Below, piece after piece: positions 25,695 through 33,572 of a stretch of DNA of 64,000 bases. The DNA is from an uncultured Paracoccaceae bacterium (GTDB taxonomy: Bacteria > Pseudomonadota > Alphaproteobacteria > Rhodobacterales > Rhodobacteraceae), in assembly GCA_937872465.1 (NCBI GenBank), contig CALMSR010000003.1, positions 36,118 through 100,117 on the forward strand, written 5' to 3'. Below the pieces are notes generated by a model that did no database searches, was not told the origin of the DNA, and worked only from the letters and a program-made list of their open reading frames with translations. A program made the position numbers and the translations under genes. Position 1 is the first letter of the stretch, and the number at the start of each line of letters is the position of its first letter.

Positions 25695-28223
25695 CTAGCC
25701 GGAAAGCGGGCGGTACTCGATCCGGCGGATATCGACCTGCGGGACACCGCCCGACCTGGGCTCGCCGCCGGGCCCGAAGGCCCCCGGACCGGTCAGGGTC
25801 GTGGTGACCTGCAACTGCCAGTCGGGCGCCGTCGCGGTCTCGGCATAGAATCTCGCCTTCACCGAGGGGCCGTCGATCTCCATCTCGATCCAGTACCAAG
25901 TGTTCCATTCCCAGCCGGGATAGACCTGCTTGACCAGACCCGCACTCGTGCCGGAATCGGCGAACTGCATGATCCGGAACCGCCGCGCGCCGCTGGAAGG
26001 CTGGAAGAACTCCAGGTAGATGCCGGCGAAGTTCGTGCCCGTCTTGGTGACGCGCGCTCCGAAGGACATCGGCGAATAGCCGGCCGCATCCGCATTCGAC
26101 GCGTTCCAGCGCGCGAGGCACCGATAGAGCCCGTCTCCCGACGCACCGACCCAATCGCCGAAGGCGCGTCCGTCGGCGGCGGGCACGAACCGGGCGAAAC
26201 CCGCCGGCTGGTAGGACCAGGAGGGCGCGGAATTCTTGGCGAGGAACGTCATGTCACCCAGTGCCGCGCCCTGGTCGAACACGCTCCGCGTCTGGCGAAC
26301 CGTCACCGCGAAACTCTGCGTCGCCCCGCCGGCGGCGTTCGCGGCCCGCACGATGACGGTCGCGCCGGACAACGCTGCATCGGTGGCGATCGAGACCAGC
26401 CCCGAAGCCGGATCGATCGTGACGCCCGGGGGAGCCGCCTCGAGCGCGTAGCTCAGCTGCTCGCCCGCGAACCCCGCCTGGGCCGCGACGGTCTGAATGC
26501 CGCCCCCCTGGAGACAGGAGACATCCGCGAGACCGCCCACGGCCACCGGAGGCAGCAGCTTCGACACGATGGTGACGCGGAAACCGACCTCGGCCGACCC
26601 GCCGGAATTGCTGGCGGTGACGCGCACGGTCTCGCCCTCGCGGACCGTATCGGTCGGCAGCGAGACCAGTCCCGTCGCCGGATCGATGCCGGCACCGCCG
26701 CCGGTCACGGCAAAGCCCAGGCCCTCCCCGGCGAAGGCCACGGCGGCGTCGAGGGTCTGCACGCCGCTGCCCTGCGTGTGGCTGACATCGGCAAGCCCCT
26801 GCTGGACGGCCGGCGCGACGAAGGTGAGGCCCTGCACGCCGGTCTCCGCCGACAGACTGCCGACGGCGTTGCTGGCGGTCACCCGGCAGCTCAGCTCGGT
26901 CCGGTCGTCCGCCGGGCCGGGGATATAGACCGTCCAGGTGGCTCCGGGGATCTCCACTCCGTCACGAAGCCACTGGACCGCGATGTCCGGAGTCGGCACA
27001 CCCTCCCAGCTTCCCGTATCGACGATGACCTCCGAGTCGATCTTGCCGTTGCCCAGAAGGCTGGGGGCCGCCAGCAGGACCGGTGCGCTGAGCGCGCGCG
27101 CCACCGTCACCGCGAAGGAGGCCTCCGCTTCGCCGCCGGAATTGCTGGCGGTGACGCGCACGGTCTCGCCGTCGCGCAGCGCGTCGGTCGGCAGCGTGAC
27201 CTGCCCCGTCGCCGGGTCGATCGCGGCCCCGCCGCCCTCGACCGCGAAGACGAGCCCGCCGCCGGAGAAGGCCGCCCCCGCATCCACGCCCTGCGGGCCG
27301 CTGCCCTGGACATAGCTGACATCCGCCAGCACGGCCGCAACCGCCGGCGCGGGCCGGGTGACGGTCAGTGCCGCGGTCTCCGCCGAGAGGCTGCCCGAGG
27401 CGTTCGTCGCGGTGACCCGGCAGGTCAAAGGCTTGCCGTCCTCCGCCGCGCCCGGCACATAAGCCGCCGCCGTGGCGCCGGGCAGATCGGCGCCGTCGCG
27501 GCGCCATTGCAGCGTGGTGGCGGGCAGGGGCTCGCCCGCCCAGACACCGGGATCGACGCTCAGCGGCTCGCCGACCAGGCCCGAGCCGGCGAGGCTCGGG
27601 GCCGTCACCAGGACGGGCGGGCTGGCCGCCGGTTCCGCGGCGACCGTCAGGCGGAAGCGGCTCGAGGCCTCGCCCCCGGAATTGCCCGCCGTGACGACGA
27701 TCTCGATGCCGTCGCGCAGCGCATCGGTCGAAATGGAGATCTCGCCGGTCGCAGGGTCGATGGAAACGCCTTCGCCGATGACGCGAAACGTCAGGCCATC
27801 GCCGGTGAAGTCTGGAAATGCATTCACGATATGATTTCCCGAATTGAGAGGATAGCTCCGGTCCGGCAGACCGCCCGCCGAGGTCGGAGCCGCGTAGGTC
27901 ACGCGGATTTCAGTGGAATGCACCGTGACCGCGCCATGCGTGTTCGTCGCGGTCACACGCGCGCGCAGCCAGGCCGCGTCATCGGACGGGCCGGGCAGAT
28001 AGATCGGACCCGTCGCACCGGGAATGTCGGCACCGTCGCGCTGCCATTGCAGCGCCAGAAGGGGTGCTGGCTCGCCCTGCCAGAGGCCCGGGTCGAGCTG
28101 CAGCGGCAGGCCGATCAGGCCCGGGCCGGAAAGCCGGGGAGCCGCAGCGAGCCCCGGCGCGCCGGGCTCCGGCCGGCCGCCCGGACCGGGGCCGAAACCC
28201 GCCCCGAGGGAAAGCGAAATCAT
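25695..28223 (-). CDS. Ig/He_PIG tandem-repeat protein with C-terminal lectin-like domain
   Basis: 842 residues. After a short N-terminus (MISLSLGAGFGPG) come alternating Ig-like modules (WQRDGADIPGATGPIYLPG, WRRDGADLPGATAAAYVPG, WLRDGVEIPGATWTVYIPG) and He_PIG-type modules (IDPATG....TDALRDG..V.VTASNSGGEA). The last ~200 residues look like a concanavalin-type beta-sandwich (YRCLARWNASN, IYLEFFQPS, WEWNTWYWIEMEIDG, RRIEYRPLSG). It starts 1 bp after the stop of the spike-base gene (TGAGATG), so it is translationally coupled to it. By analogy with GTA head spikes, where the base protein carries a fibre, this could be the fibre that binds surface glycan. Confidence 0.7.
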   Translation of the reverse strand: MISLSLGAGFGPGPGGRPEPGAPGLAAAPRLSGPGLIGLPLQLDPGLWQGEPAPLLALQWQRDGADIPGATGPIYLPGPSDDAAWLRARVTATNTHGAVTVHSTEIRVTYAAPTSAGGLPDRSYPLNSGNHIVNAFPDFTGDGLTFRVIGEGVSIDPATGEISISTDALRDGIEIVVTAGNSGGEASSRFRLTVAAEPAASPPVLVTAPSLAGSGLVGEPLSVDPGVWAGEPLPATTLQWRRDGADLPGATAAAYVPGAAEDGKPLTCRVTATNASGSLSAETAALTVTRPAPAVAAVLADVSYVQGSGPQGVDAGAAFSGGGLVFAVEGGGAAIDPATGQVTLPTDALRDGETVRVTASNSGGEAEASFAVTVARALSAPVLLAAPSLLGNGKIDSEVIVDTGSWEGVPTPDIAVQWLRDGVEIPGATWTVYIPGPADDRTELSCRVTASNAVGSLSAETGVQGLTFVAPAVQQGLADVSHTQGSGVQTLDAAVAFAGEGLGFAVTGGGAGIDPATGLVSLPTDTVREGETVRVTASNSGGSAEVGFRVTIVSKLLPPVAVGGLADVSCLQGGGIQTVAAQAGFAGEQLSYALEAAPPGVTIDPASGLVSIATDAALSGATVIVRAANAAGGATQSFAVTVRQTRSVFDQGAALGDMTFLAKNSAPSWSYQPAGFARFVPAADGRAFGDWVGASGDGLYRCLARWNASNADAAGYSPMSFGARVTKTGTNFAGIYLEFFQPSSGARRFRIMQFADSGTSAGLVKQVYPGWEWNTWYWIEMEIDGPSVKARFYAETATAPDWQLQVTTTLTGPGAFGPGGEPRSGGVPQVDIRRIEYRPLSG
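27101..27869. repeat. 769-bp duplication, copy B
   Basis: Partner of 24779-25547, inside the 25695-28223 gene and in the same orientation and reading frame. This copy sits inside a complete Ig/He_PIG series, so it is the more likely donor. Confidence 0.9.
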
Positions 28224-28224
28224 C

Positions 28225-28488
28225 TCACCACAGGCCGATCAGACCGGTCGCCGAAGTGCCGGTCGCGAAGACCTGCACCACGCGGAGCGGGATCAGACTG
28301 CCGGCCGGCAGGTTGGTGAAGGTCACCACCGCACCGCCGATCATGCGCACGCGCGCGTCCCCCGTTCCGCCAACGAAGAGGGCGCGCGTGGCAAATCCCA
28401 GAGAGGCGCCATCGTCGGGCAGAATTTCGACGGCATCCTCCGCGGGGGCGGTCAGGCTGCGGCTCATTCGCTTGAACGTGTCGGTCAT
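28225..28488 (-). CDS. Phage/GTA spike base protein, Rcc01079-like
   Basis: An 87-residue protein starting MTDTFKRMSRSLTAPAEDAV. The body ALFVGGTGDARVRMIGGAVV, then TFTNLPAGSLIPLRVVQVFA and TGTSATGLIGLW, follows the pattern I know for the spike base protein of the Rhodobacter capsulatus gene transfer agent (Rcc01079 family: ALYVGGxGDxxVxxxGGxxVxFxxVPAGxxLPLRVxRVxATGTTAxGLVAL). That protein anchors head spikes that attach the particle to cell-surface polysaccharide. No other GTA genes (terminase, portal, capsid, tail) are seen nearby. The stop overlaps the leader of the Ig-repeat gene with a 1-bp gap. Longer in-frame starts up to 28749 encode low-complexity sequence and are rejected. Confidence 0.75.
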   Translation of the reverse strand: MTDTFKRMSRSLTAPAEDAVEILPDDGASLGFATRALFVGGTGDARVRMIGGAVVTFTNLPAGSLIPLRVVQVFATGTSATGLIGLW

Positions 28489-28812
28489 GAGGGTCCCGTG
28501 GTTGGGCGGCACGGCCTGAAACGCATCACGGAATGTCGGGAAGGTCGCGGAAGAACCCACGGCCGATCGGCGGCGCCAGAAGCCTGCTCGCGATCTGAAA
28601 ATCGAGTCTGCGACCCGGAGGGATCCGCGCGCGGCGAACCCGATGGCCAGCGGCGTTTCTACCTCAGGTAGAGCCGAAAGGGAAGCACGGGCGGACCCGC
28701 GCACGGCGCCGGCGGCCCGTGCGCAACACCCCGCGCGCTGCGGCTTCATCCTTTCTCAATCCCGGTTATGGTGAGATCGCGTCCCCCGGCGGACGAACGA
28801 AAGGGGTTCGGT
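28489..28812. other. Divergent intergenic region, no gene seen
   Basis: 324 bp between the leftward spike-base gene and the rightward exported protein. It must hold both promoters. I see no clear -35/-10 pair and no convincing small gene. Confidence 0.4.
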
Positions 28813-30870
28813 GTGCGACAGGTGTTCCGCAGGGCGCTTCTGTTCGCCGCGCTCGTTGCCGGGGCCGCTTGGGCGGGCGATTCCGTTCCCCTGCCCCGCC
28901 CGCTGTCCGCCGTCGAGATCGATCCGGAAGCGGCCGCGGATCTCTTCGCCATGCCCGCCGTCGCCGAGGCGACGCACGCGGCGCTGGAACGCGTCCAGGC
29001 CGGAGATCCCGCCGGCGCAGCCCGCCTTCTCGACCGGATGGTGCAGCGCCACCCCGGTCTGGGCGCCCTCCGCATCGATCGCGCGGCCCTCGCGATGCTC
29101 GCGGACGATCCCGATCTCGCGCTCGCCCATCTCGACGCCGCCGCCGCCCGGGGCTCGCCCGACCTTGCCGGGCTGGAGACCGATCCGCTCTTCGCACCGC
29201 TGGCGACCGATCCGGCCCGGGGCCCCCGCTTCGCCGCGATCCTGGCGCGCCCTGCCCCGCCGGCGCCGGCCCCACTGCCCGCCCCGGTCGTCGATGGCGC
29301 CGCTGAGGTCTCGGCAGCCAATACCGTCTGGAATCCGGTCAGCGAACGGCTCGAGCCACGCTTCGACTTCGCAGCCGCACCCTCGGCCCCGGTGCTGCCC
29401 GCCCGGCCCGAGGCCGCCGCCTATGACCTGCTGCGCGAGCATGTCCGCCGCGGCCGTGCCGCGGGCAATCACGGCGATCTCTTCGACAATCGCGACCGGG
29501 GGCATTCCACGCTCGAGCGCGCGGCCCATCCGCAACTCGCCCACGTCACCTATTCGCCGGCCGCCCGCGCCGCGGATATCGACTACGGGCTCAACGACCG
29601 GGTGCTGTTCGACCGGCCGACCTTCGGCAATTCCTCGACAGCGGTAACCGACGGCGCACTCTGGCGCTCGCTGCCGCGCCTGGCCATGACGCGGTCCGAC
29701 GGCAGCGGGCCGCTGCGCCTCTGGCAGAACGTCGAGGCCAATCATCTCTACATCCATCCCGCCCACAAGGATTTCGGCGAGGATTTCGGCGACCTCTTCC
29801 CGGCCAACACGCCCTATCTTCTGGTCAGCCGCGGTTCCTCGGGCTCGGACCGGCCCTTCATGGAAGCGGTCGCGATGATCTTCGCGGCCTTCCGGCCCGA
29901 CACCAAGGACCGCCTCGTCGCCGAGCACATGCTGGTGCCGACGGCGCAGATGGTCTTCCGCCGCAGCCTGCACAACGTGACCTCGCGCGAGAGCTATTTC
30001 AGCGGCGACGCACATCCCGCCGCCTTCGAGGGCTACCAGATCAACCTCGCCCGCATGGTCAGCCTGGCCAATTCGATCGAACCGGATGCGATCCCCGCCG
30101 AGGCCCGCATCGCGGTGCTCGAGGAGGAACTCGGGACCGAGGGTCTCGACTATTTCGGCGAGGGCTTGAGCGAGCAGCTCTTCGACACGCCGCAGGCCAT
30201 CGCCCGGATCTGGCGCTCGAGGGCCTGGCAGCGCTCGATGCTTCTCTCGGCCGAGGCGAGCCGCGACGCGAACGACCGGCCGCTCGAGTTCCACTGGCGC
30301 CTGCTGCAAGGGGACCCGGAACGGGTGAGGATCGAGCCGCTCGACGGCGGGGCGCGTGCACGCGTCACGCTCGACTGGCACGACCCCTTCGAGATCTCCG
30401 AGGAGGTGCCGCTGACCACCGCGCGGGTCGATATCGGCGTCTTCGCCAGCAACGGCGTGCATGACAGCGCGCCGGCGATCCTGAGCTGGTATTTCCCGCC
30501 GCAGGAGAGCCGGCGCTATGCGCCCGGCCCGGACGGGGCGATGCGGATCGCTGCGATCGACTACGCCGACCCGCAGAAGGCGGAGACCTACGCCGACCCG
30601 ATGCTGATCCCCCGCGCCAACTGGCGCGACGAATACCGCTACGCCCCGGACGGCACCCCGGCGGGCTGGATCCGCTTCCGCGAGGGCCGGGACGACGCCT
30701 TCACCCCCGAGGGCCTGCGCATCCTGACGCGCGACGCGGCCGGCGCGCCCGCAACGGTGGAGGCGGTCGCCTATCCGCTGCGCCGGACCCCGGAGGGCGG
30801 GTTCGCGGTCGACGAACTTTCCACCGGGCGGATCCTCGACTATGCAGGCCCCGCCGCCGCAGGGCAGTGA
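28813..30870 (+). CDS. Exported protein of unknown function
   Basis: About 685 residues from the GTG at 28813 (upstream GAAAGGGG). This start yields a clean signal peptide: RQVFRRALLFAALVAGAAWA, then GDSVPLP. Residues ~30-150 are Ala-rich and TPR-like (ALERVQAGDPAGAARLLDRM...GLGALRIDRAALAML). From ~170 lies a large domain with no family I recognise: NHGDLFDNRDRGHSTL, YGLNDRVLFDRPTFGNSSTAVTDG, LVSRGSSGSDRPFMEAVAMI, LVPTAQMVFRRSLHNV. The latter two look conserved-family-like and could include a Ser nucleophile, but this is speculation. Probably periplasmic. Followed by a GT2 gene after 18 bp. Confidence 0.7.
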   Translation: MRQVFRRALLFAALVAGAAWAGDSVPLPRPLSAVEIDPEAAADLFAMPAVAEATHAALERVQAGDPAGAARLLDRMVQRHPGLGALRIDRAALAMLADDPDLALAHLDAAAARGSPDLAGLETDPLFAPLATDPARGPRFAAILARPAPPAPAPLPAPVVDGAAEVSAANTVWNPVSERLEPRFDFAAAPSAPVLPARPEAAAYDLLREHVRRGRAAGNHGDLFDNRDRGHSTLERAAHPQLAHVTYSPAARAADIDYGLNDRVLFDRPTFGNSSTAVTDGALWRSLPRLAMTRSDGSGPLRLWQNVEANHLYIHPAHKDFGEDFGDLFPANTPYLLVSRGSSGSDRPFMEAVAMIFAAFRPDTKDRLVAEHMLVPTAQMVFRRSLHNVTSRESYFSGDAHPAAFEGYQINLARMVSLANSIEPDAIPAEARIAVLEEELGTEGLDYFGEGLSEQLFDTPQAIARIWRSRAWQRSMLLSAEASRDANDRPLEFHWRLLQGDPERVRIEPLDGGARARVTLDWHDPFEISEEVPLTTARVDIGVFASNGVHDSAPAILSWYFPPQESRRYAPGPDGAMRIAAIDYADPQKAETYADPMLIPRANWRDEYRYAPDGTPAGWIRFREGRDDAFTPEGLRILTRDAAGAPATVEAVAYPLRRTPEGGFAVDELSTGRILDYAGPAAAGQ

Positions 30871-30888
30871 TCCGGGATCCGCGCCGCC

Positions 30889-31827
30889 ATGACCGATCCA
30901 TTCTCCGACCCGCCACCGGTCTCTGTCGTCCTGCCCGCCTACAACCGTGCCGGTGCGATCCGCGGTGCCGTCGAGAGCGTGCTGCGCCAGAGCTTCACGG
31001 ATTTCGAGCTGATCGTGGTGGACGATTGCTCGACCGATGCGACGGCGGCCGAAGTGGCGGAGATCGCCGATCCCCGGGTCCGGCTGATCCGCCACGCGGA
31101 GAACCGCGGCGCCTCGGCGGCACGCAACACCGGTATCCGGGAGGCGCGCGGGCCCTGGGTCGCCTTCCAGGACAGCGACGACGAATGGCTGCCCCTGAAG
31201 CTCGAGAAGCAGATGGCCCGGCTCATGGCGCCGGGGGCGGAATATGTCGCGGCCTATTGCGGCATGCTGATCCTCGGCGTGCCGGAGGCCGGTGGCGCCG
31301 AGGCTGGCGGGCGGCCCGTCATCTCCTACATGCCGCGTCCGGATCTCGCCCGGATCGAGGGCAACATCCTGCCCACGCTGATGCGCACGAGCATCGTCTC
31401 GACCCAGACCCTGGTGGCGCGCCGGGACCTTCTCATGCAGATCGGCGGCTTCGACGAGGCGATGCCCGCGCTCATCGACTGGGAATGCATGCTGCGGCTG
31501 GCCCCCCTCGGCGCGATCGCCTGCGTGGACGAACCGCTGGTCCTGCAGCGGTTCTCGGCCAACAGCATCACCCGGAATGCCAGGCGCCGGGCCGAGGCGC
31601 GGGACCGTGCGGTGGAGAAGCATCGCGCAACGCTCGAACGCGATCCCTCCGCCCTGGCGCGGCTCTACTACATCGTTGGCGGCGAGCACCGGATCACCGG
31701 GAACCACGCCGCCGCGCGCCGGGCGCTGGCGAAGGCCCGGGCGCTCGACCCCGGCAATCCCCGGATCTGGGCGATGAGCCTCTATCTGGCGCTCATCCGC
31801 CACCTCCCACGGCCTTCCGCCGATTGA
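30889..31827 (+). CDS. Glycosyltransferase family 2 protein
   Basis: A 312-residue GT-A glycosyltransferase. VSVVLPAYNRAGAI begins at about residue 8, the first Asp motif is VVDDCSTD, and the DxD-type motif is QDSDDEW (near 90). ENRGASAARNTGI is also typical. No membrane segments. The last ~60 residues form an extra helical TPR-like tail. It follows the exported protein by 18 bp and may be its operon partner. Donor sugar unknown. Confidence 0.88.
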   Translation: MTDPFSDPPPVSVVLPAYNRAGAIRGAVESVLRQSFTDFELIVVDDCSTDATAAEVAEIADPRVRLIRHAENRGASAARNTGIREARGPWVAFQDSDDEWLPLKLEKQMARLMAPGAEYVAAYCGMLILGVPEAGGAEAGGRPVISYMPRPDLARIEGNILPTLMRTSIVSTQTLVARRDLLMQIGGFDEAMPALIDWECMLRLAPLGAIACVDEPLVLQRFSANSITRNARRRAEARDRAVEKHRATLERDPSALARLYYIVGGEHRITGNHAAARRALAKARALDPGNPRIWAMSLYLALIRHLPRPSAD

Positions 31828-31916
31828 CGCGCATGGGCGCAGGAATGCCGGAGTCGCATCGAAGCGCGGCCGGCGCCAGCGACGGGGAAGGATACCTGGC
31901 CGCGACGGCGGGTCGG

Positions 31917-31936
31917 ATGTTCCGCACGCGGAACAT
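31917..31936. promoter_or_regulatory. parS-like palindrome 1
   Basis: ATGTTCCGCACGCGGAACAT, two perfect 9-bp arms around AC. Same arms as the sites in and near parB, so a probable ParB-binding centromere site. It lies in the intergenic region about 1.7 kb from repA. Confidence 0.65.
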
Positions 31937-32010
31937 TCATGCGGAACCGCCGGCCGAAGGCGTTATGGCGGTTCCGGGAAGAGGCGCCCCATGGTCGGCC
32001 GAGGGTGTCA

Positions 32011-32047
32011 CAGAAAACGGCGGGCCCGGATTGCTCCGGGCCCGCCG
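32011..32047 (-). terminator. Rho-independent terminator of the glycine-rich VPLPA-CTERM gene
   Basis: A perfect 13-bp stem (32018-32030 and 32035-32047) with a 4-nt loop. On the minus strand it is followed by TTTTCTG. It begins 31 nt past the stop codon of the leftward gene at 32078. The best-looking terminator in the window. Confidence 0.85.
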
Positions 32048-32077
32048 CGCGATCCCTATCGGCCGTCGCCGCAGCCG

Positions 32078-32485
32078 TCAGGCGATGCGGTCGGCCCGAC
32101 GCCGCCGGCTGGCGGCAGCGCCCATCAGCCCGATGCCCGCCGCCAGGAGCGGCAGAGCGGCCGGCAGGGGAACCGGCGCGGGCGAATGCCCCTCCCAGTT
32201 GCCGCCGCCACCGCCGTAGCTGCCGCCGCCACCGCCGTAGCTGCCGCCACCGCCGCCGTAGCTGCCGCCACCGCCGCCGTAGCTGCCGCCACCACCGCCG
32301 TAGCTGCCGCCACCACCGCCGTAGCTGCCGCCACCACCGCCGTAGCTGCCGCCGCCACCGCCGTAGCTGCCGCCGCCACCGCCGTAGCTGCCGCCGCCAC
32401 CGCCGTAGGTGACAGCCCCCGCAACGCCCGGCAGGGCCAGCGCAGTTGCCACAACAGCAGCGGCAATGCCCATGCTGATTTTCAT
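32078..32485 (-). CDS. Glycine-rich VPLPA-CTERM surface protein
   Basis: A 135-residue exported protein. Signal peptide MKISMGIAAAVVATALALPG...AGA, then nine tandem SYGGGGG heptads, then the C-terminal sorting signal: PVPLPAALPLLAAGIGLMGA followed by basic RRRR. The VPLPA motif, transmembrane helix and Arg cluster are the tripartite exosortase signal recognised by XrtD-type enzymes; an XrtD candidate lies at 43868. The start at 32485 is supported by GAGGAGAG upstream. It should be cleaved at the VPLPA motif and released to, or anchored in, the cell surface or matrix. Nothing catalytic is present, so a structural matrix protein is likely. Confidence 0.85.
   Translation of the reverse strand: MKISMGIAAAVVATALALPGVAGAVTYGGGGGSYGGGGGSYGGGGGSYGGGGGSYGGGGGSYGGGGGSYGGGGGSYGGGGGSYGGGGGSYGGGGGNWEGHSPAPVPLPAALPLLAAGIGLMGAAASRRRRADRIA
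32203..32408. repeat. 21-bp tandem repeats encoding SYGGGGG
   Basis: Nine near-identical 21-bp units of the type CCGTAGCTGCCGCC plus a GCC/ACC filler, inside the glycine-rich gene. The filler codons vary between units (GCC, ACC), so the array is old enough to have accumulated synonymous changes but is still prone to slippage. Confidence 0.9.
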
Positions 32486-32834
32486 CTCGCTACACTCTCC
32501 TCGTGAAACACCAAGGCTGCCAAAATACATAACCTGTTCGCCATGTCCGGCATTGTCTTCGCATTTGGTTAAAGTCCGCAAGAACTCGGCATGAATACTC
32601 GGAGTCTCCACGCGGCAGTGACCGGCTGCGAGCCGGGCGCAGGCAGCGGGCATGCCGCATGAAGTTCCGGGCGGTACGGGAGATACGCGGGAAATCGGGG
32701 CGCAATAGTTCCGAAGCCCCGCGCCGCGACCGCGCCTCCTCCGGCCAGAAACCAGAGGGGACGCCATCCCGGCCAGCACCGAGGCGGATGTCCAGCGCGG
32801 GACCGTTCGAACCCGCGGTCCCGCGCCGAAGGCG
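32486..32834. other. Intergenic region between two VPLPA-CTERM genes
   Basis: 349 bp upstream of the glycine-rich gene and downstream of the next VPLPA-CTERM gene, both leftward. It contains a hairpin right after the upstream gene (CGCGGGACC/GGTCCCGCG, 32796-32804 and 32817-32825) and a less GC-rich stretch around 32515-32600 that probably carries the promoter. No gene seen. Confidence 0.45.
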
Positions 32835-33467
32835 TCAGGCGGCCCGGCGACGGCCGGCGGCGCCGAGCAATCCGATACCGCCCAGGAGAAGCGGCAGCGC
32901 CGCGGGCACCGGCACCGGGGCCACGTCGTAGGTCAGCGTCGCCTTGACGTTCGCGCCGTGCTTCTCGCCCGGCTTGAGATCGAAGAGGCCCCAGTTGAAA
33001 TCCGCATCCGTGAGCGCCAGCGTGACCTTGCCGGTGCCGCCCGTGCCGAAGTTCAGCGTCACCGGACCGTTCCAGCTCAGGCTGCCGTTCTGGGGACGGT
33101 CGAAGATCGGGCCGGTGACGCCGACCGTGCTGCCGGTAACCGAACCGCCGAACGCACCCGGCGCGCTGAAGCTGAAAGCCACCGAGATCGGTCTGGCCAA
33201 GTCATCCTCGCCGACATTGACCGAAGCCTCGTCGGTCCAGATCCGGAAGAGATCGAAGGTATAGCTGCCACCGACCGCGAGATCCGGCGTCGTGAAACCG
33301 CCCGCGCCGGGCGCCGCCTGCACCACCAGCCCCGGATCGGAACCGTTGGCGCTGACGACATAGGTACCGCCGAAACTCACCGCGCCCGCCACGCCGGGGA
33401 GCACCAGCATTACCGCCGCCACCGCGGCCGATACTGATCTGACCAGATACATGCACATGTTCCTCAT
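32835..33467 (-). CDS. VPLPA-CTERM sorting domain protein
   Basis: A 210-residue exported protein: signal peptide (VSAAVAAVMLVLPGVAGA), a beta-rich middle with no recognised family (SFGGTYVVSANGSDPGLVVQ, VGVTGPIFDRPQNGSLSWNG), and a C-terminal signal VPVPAALPLLLGGIGLLGA followed by GRRRA. The fold resembles the choice-of-anchor type domains of PEP-CTERM proteins (inference). Alternative ATG starts are at 33458 and 33452; TGAGGA lies 7 nt before the latter. Probable substrate of the exosortase at 43868. Confidence 0.82.
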   Translation of the reverse strand: MRNMCMYLVRSVSAAVAAVMLVLPGVAGAVSFGGTYVVSANGSDPGLVVQAAPGAGGFTTPDLAVGGSYTFDLFRIWTDEASVNVGEDDLARPISVAFSFSAPGAFGGSVTGSTVGVTGPIFDRPQNGSLSWNGPVTLNFGTGGTGKVTLALTDADFNWGLFDLKPGEKHGANVKATLTYDVAPVPVPAALPLLLGGIGLLGAAGRRRAA

Positions 33468-33572
33468 ACATTCGGAGCCGCGGCCCCTTCACAAGCCCCG
33501 GACCCGTTAACAGGCCCTTTACCGAAACTACAGCCTTCGCAGGGTTCGCGCGAGGACGGGAAGAGCCCAGGG

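Noticed and set aside
20781..28319. Very long open frame on the + strand across the spike/adhesin genes (over 2,500 codons)
   Set aside because: It is the antisense shadow of four leftward genes in GC-rich DNA: Arg/Gly/Ala-rich, no RBS, and repeats simply mirror the sense-strand Ig modules.
20298..28488. Complete prophage or full GTA cluster
   Set aside because: Apart from the spike-base protein and its modular neighbours, no terminase, portal, capsid, tail, lysis or integrase genes are present.
32203..32408. CRISPR-like array of short repeats
   Set aside because: The 21-bp units are contiguous with no unique spacers, and they encode in-frame SYGGGGG heptads of an exported protein.
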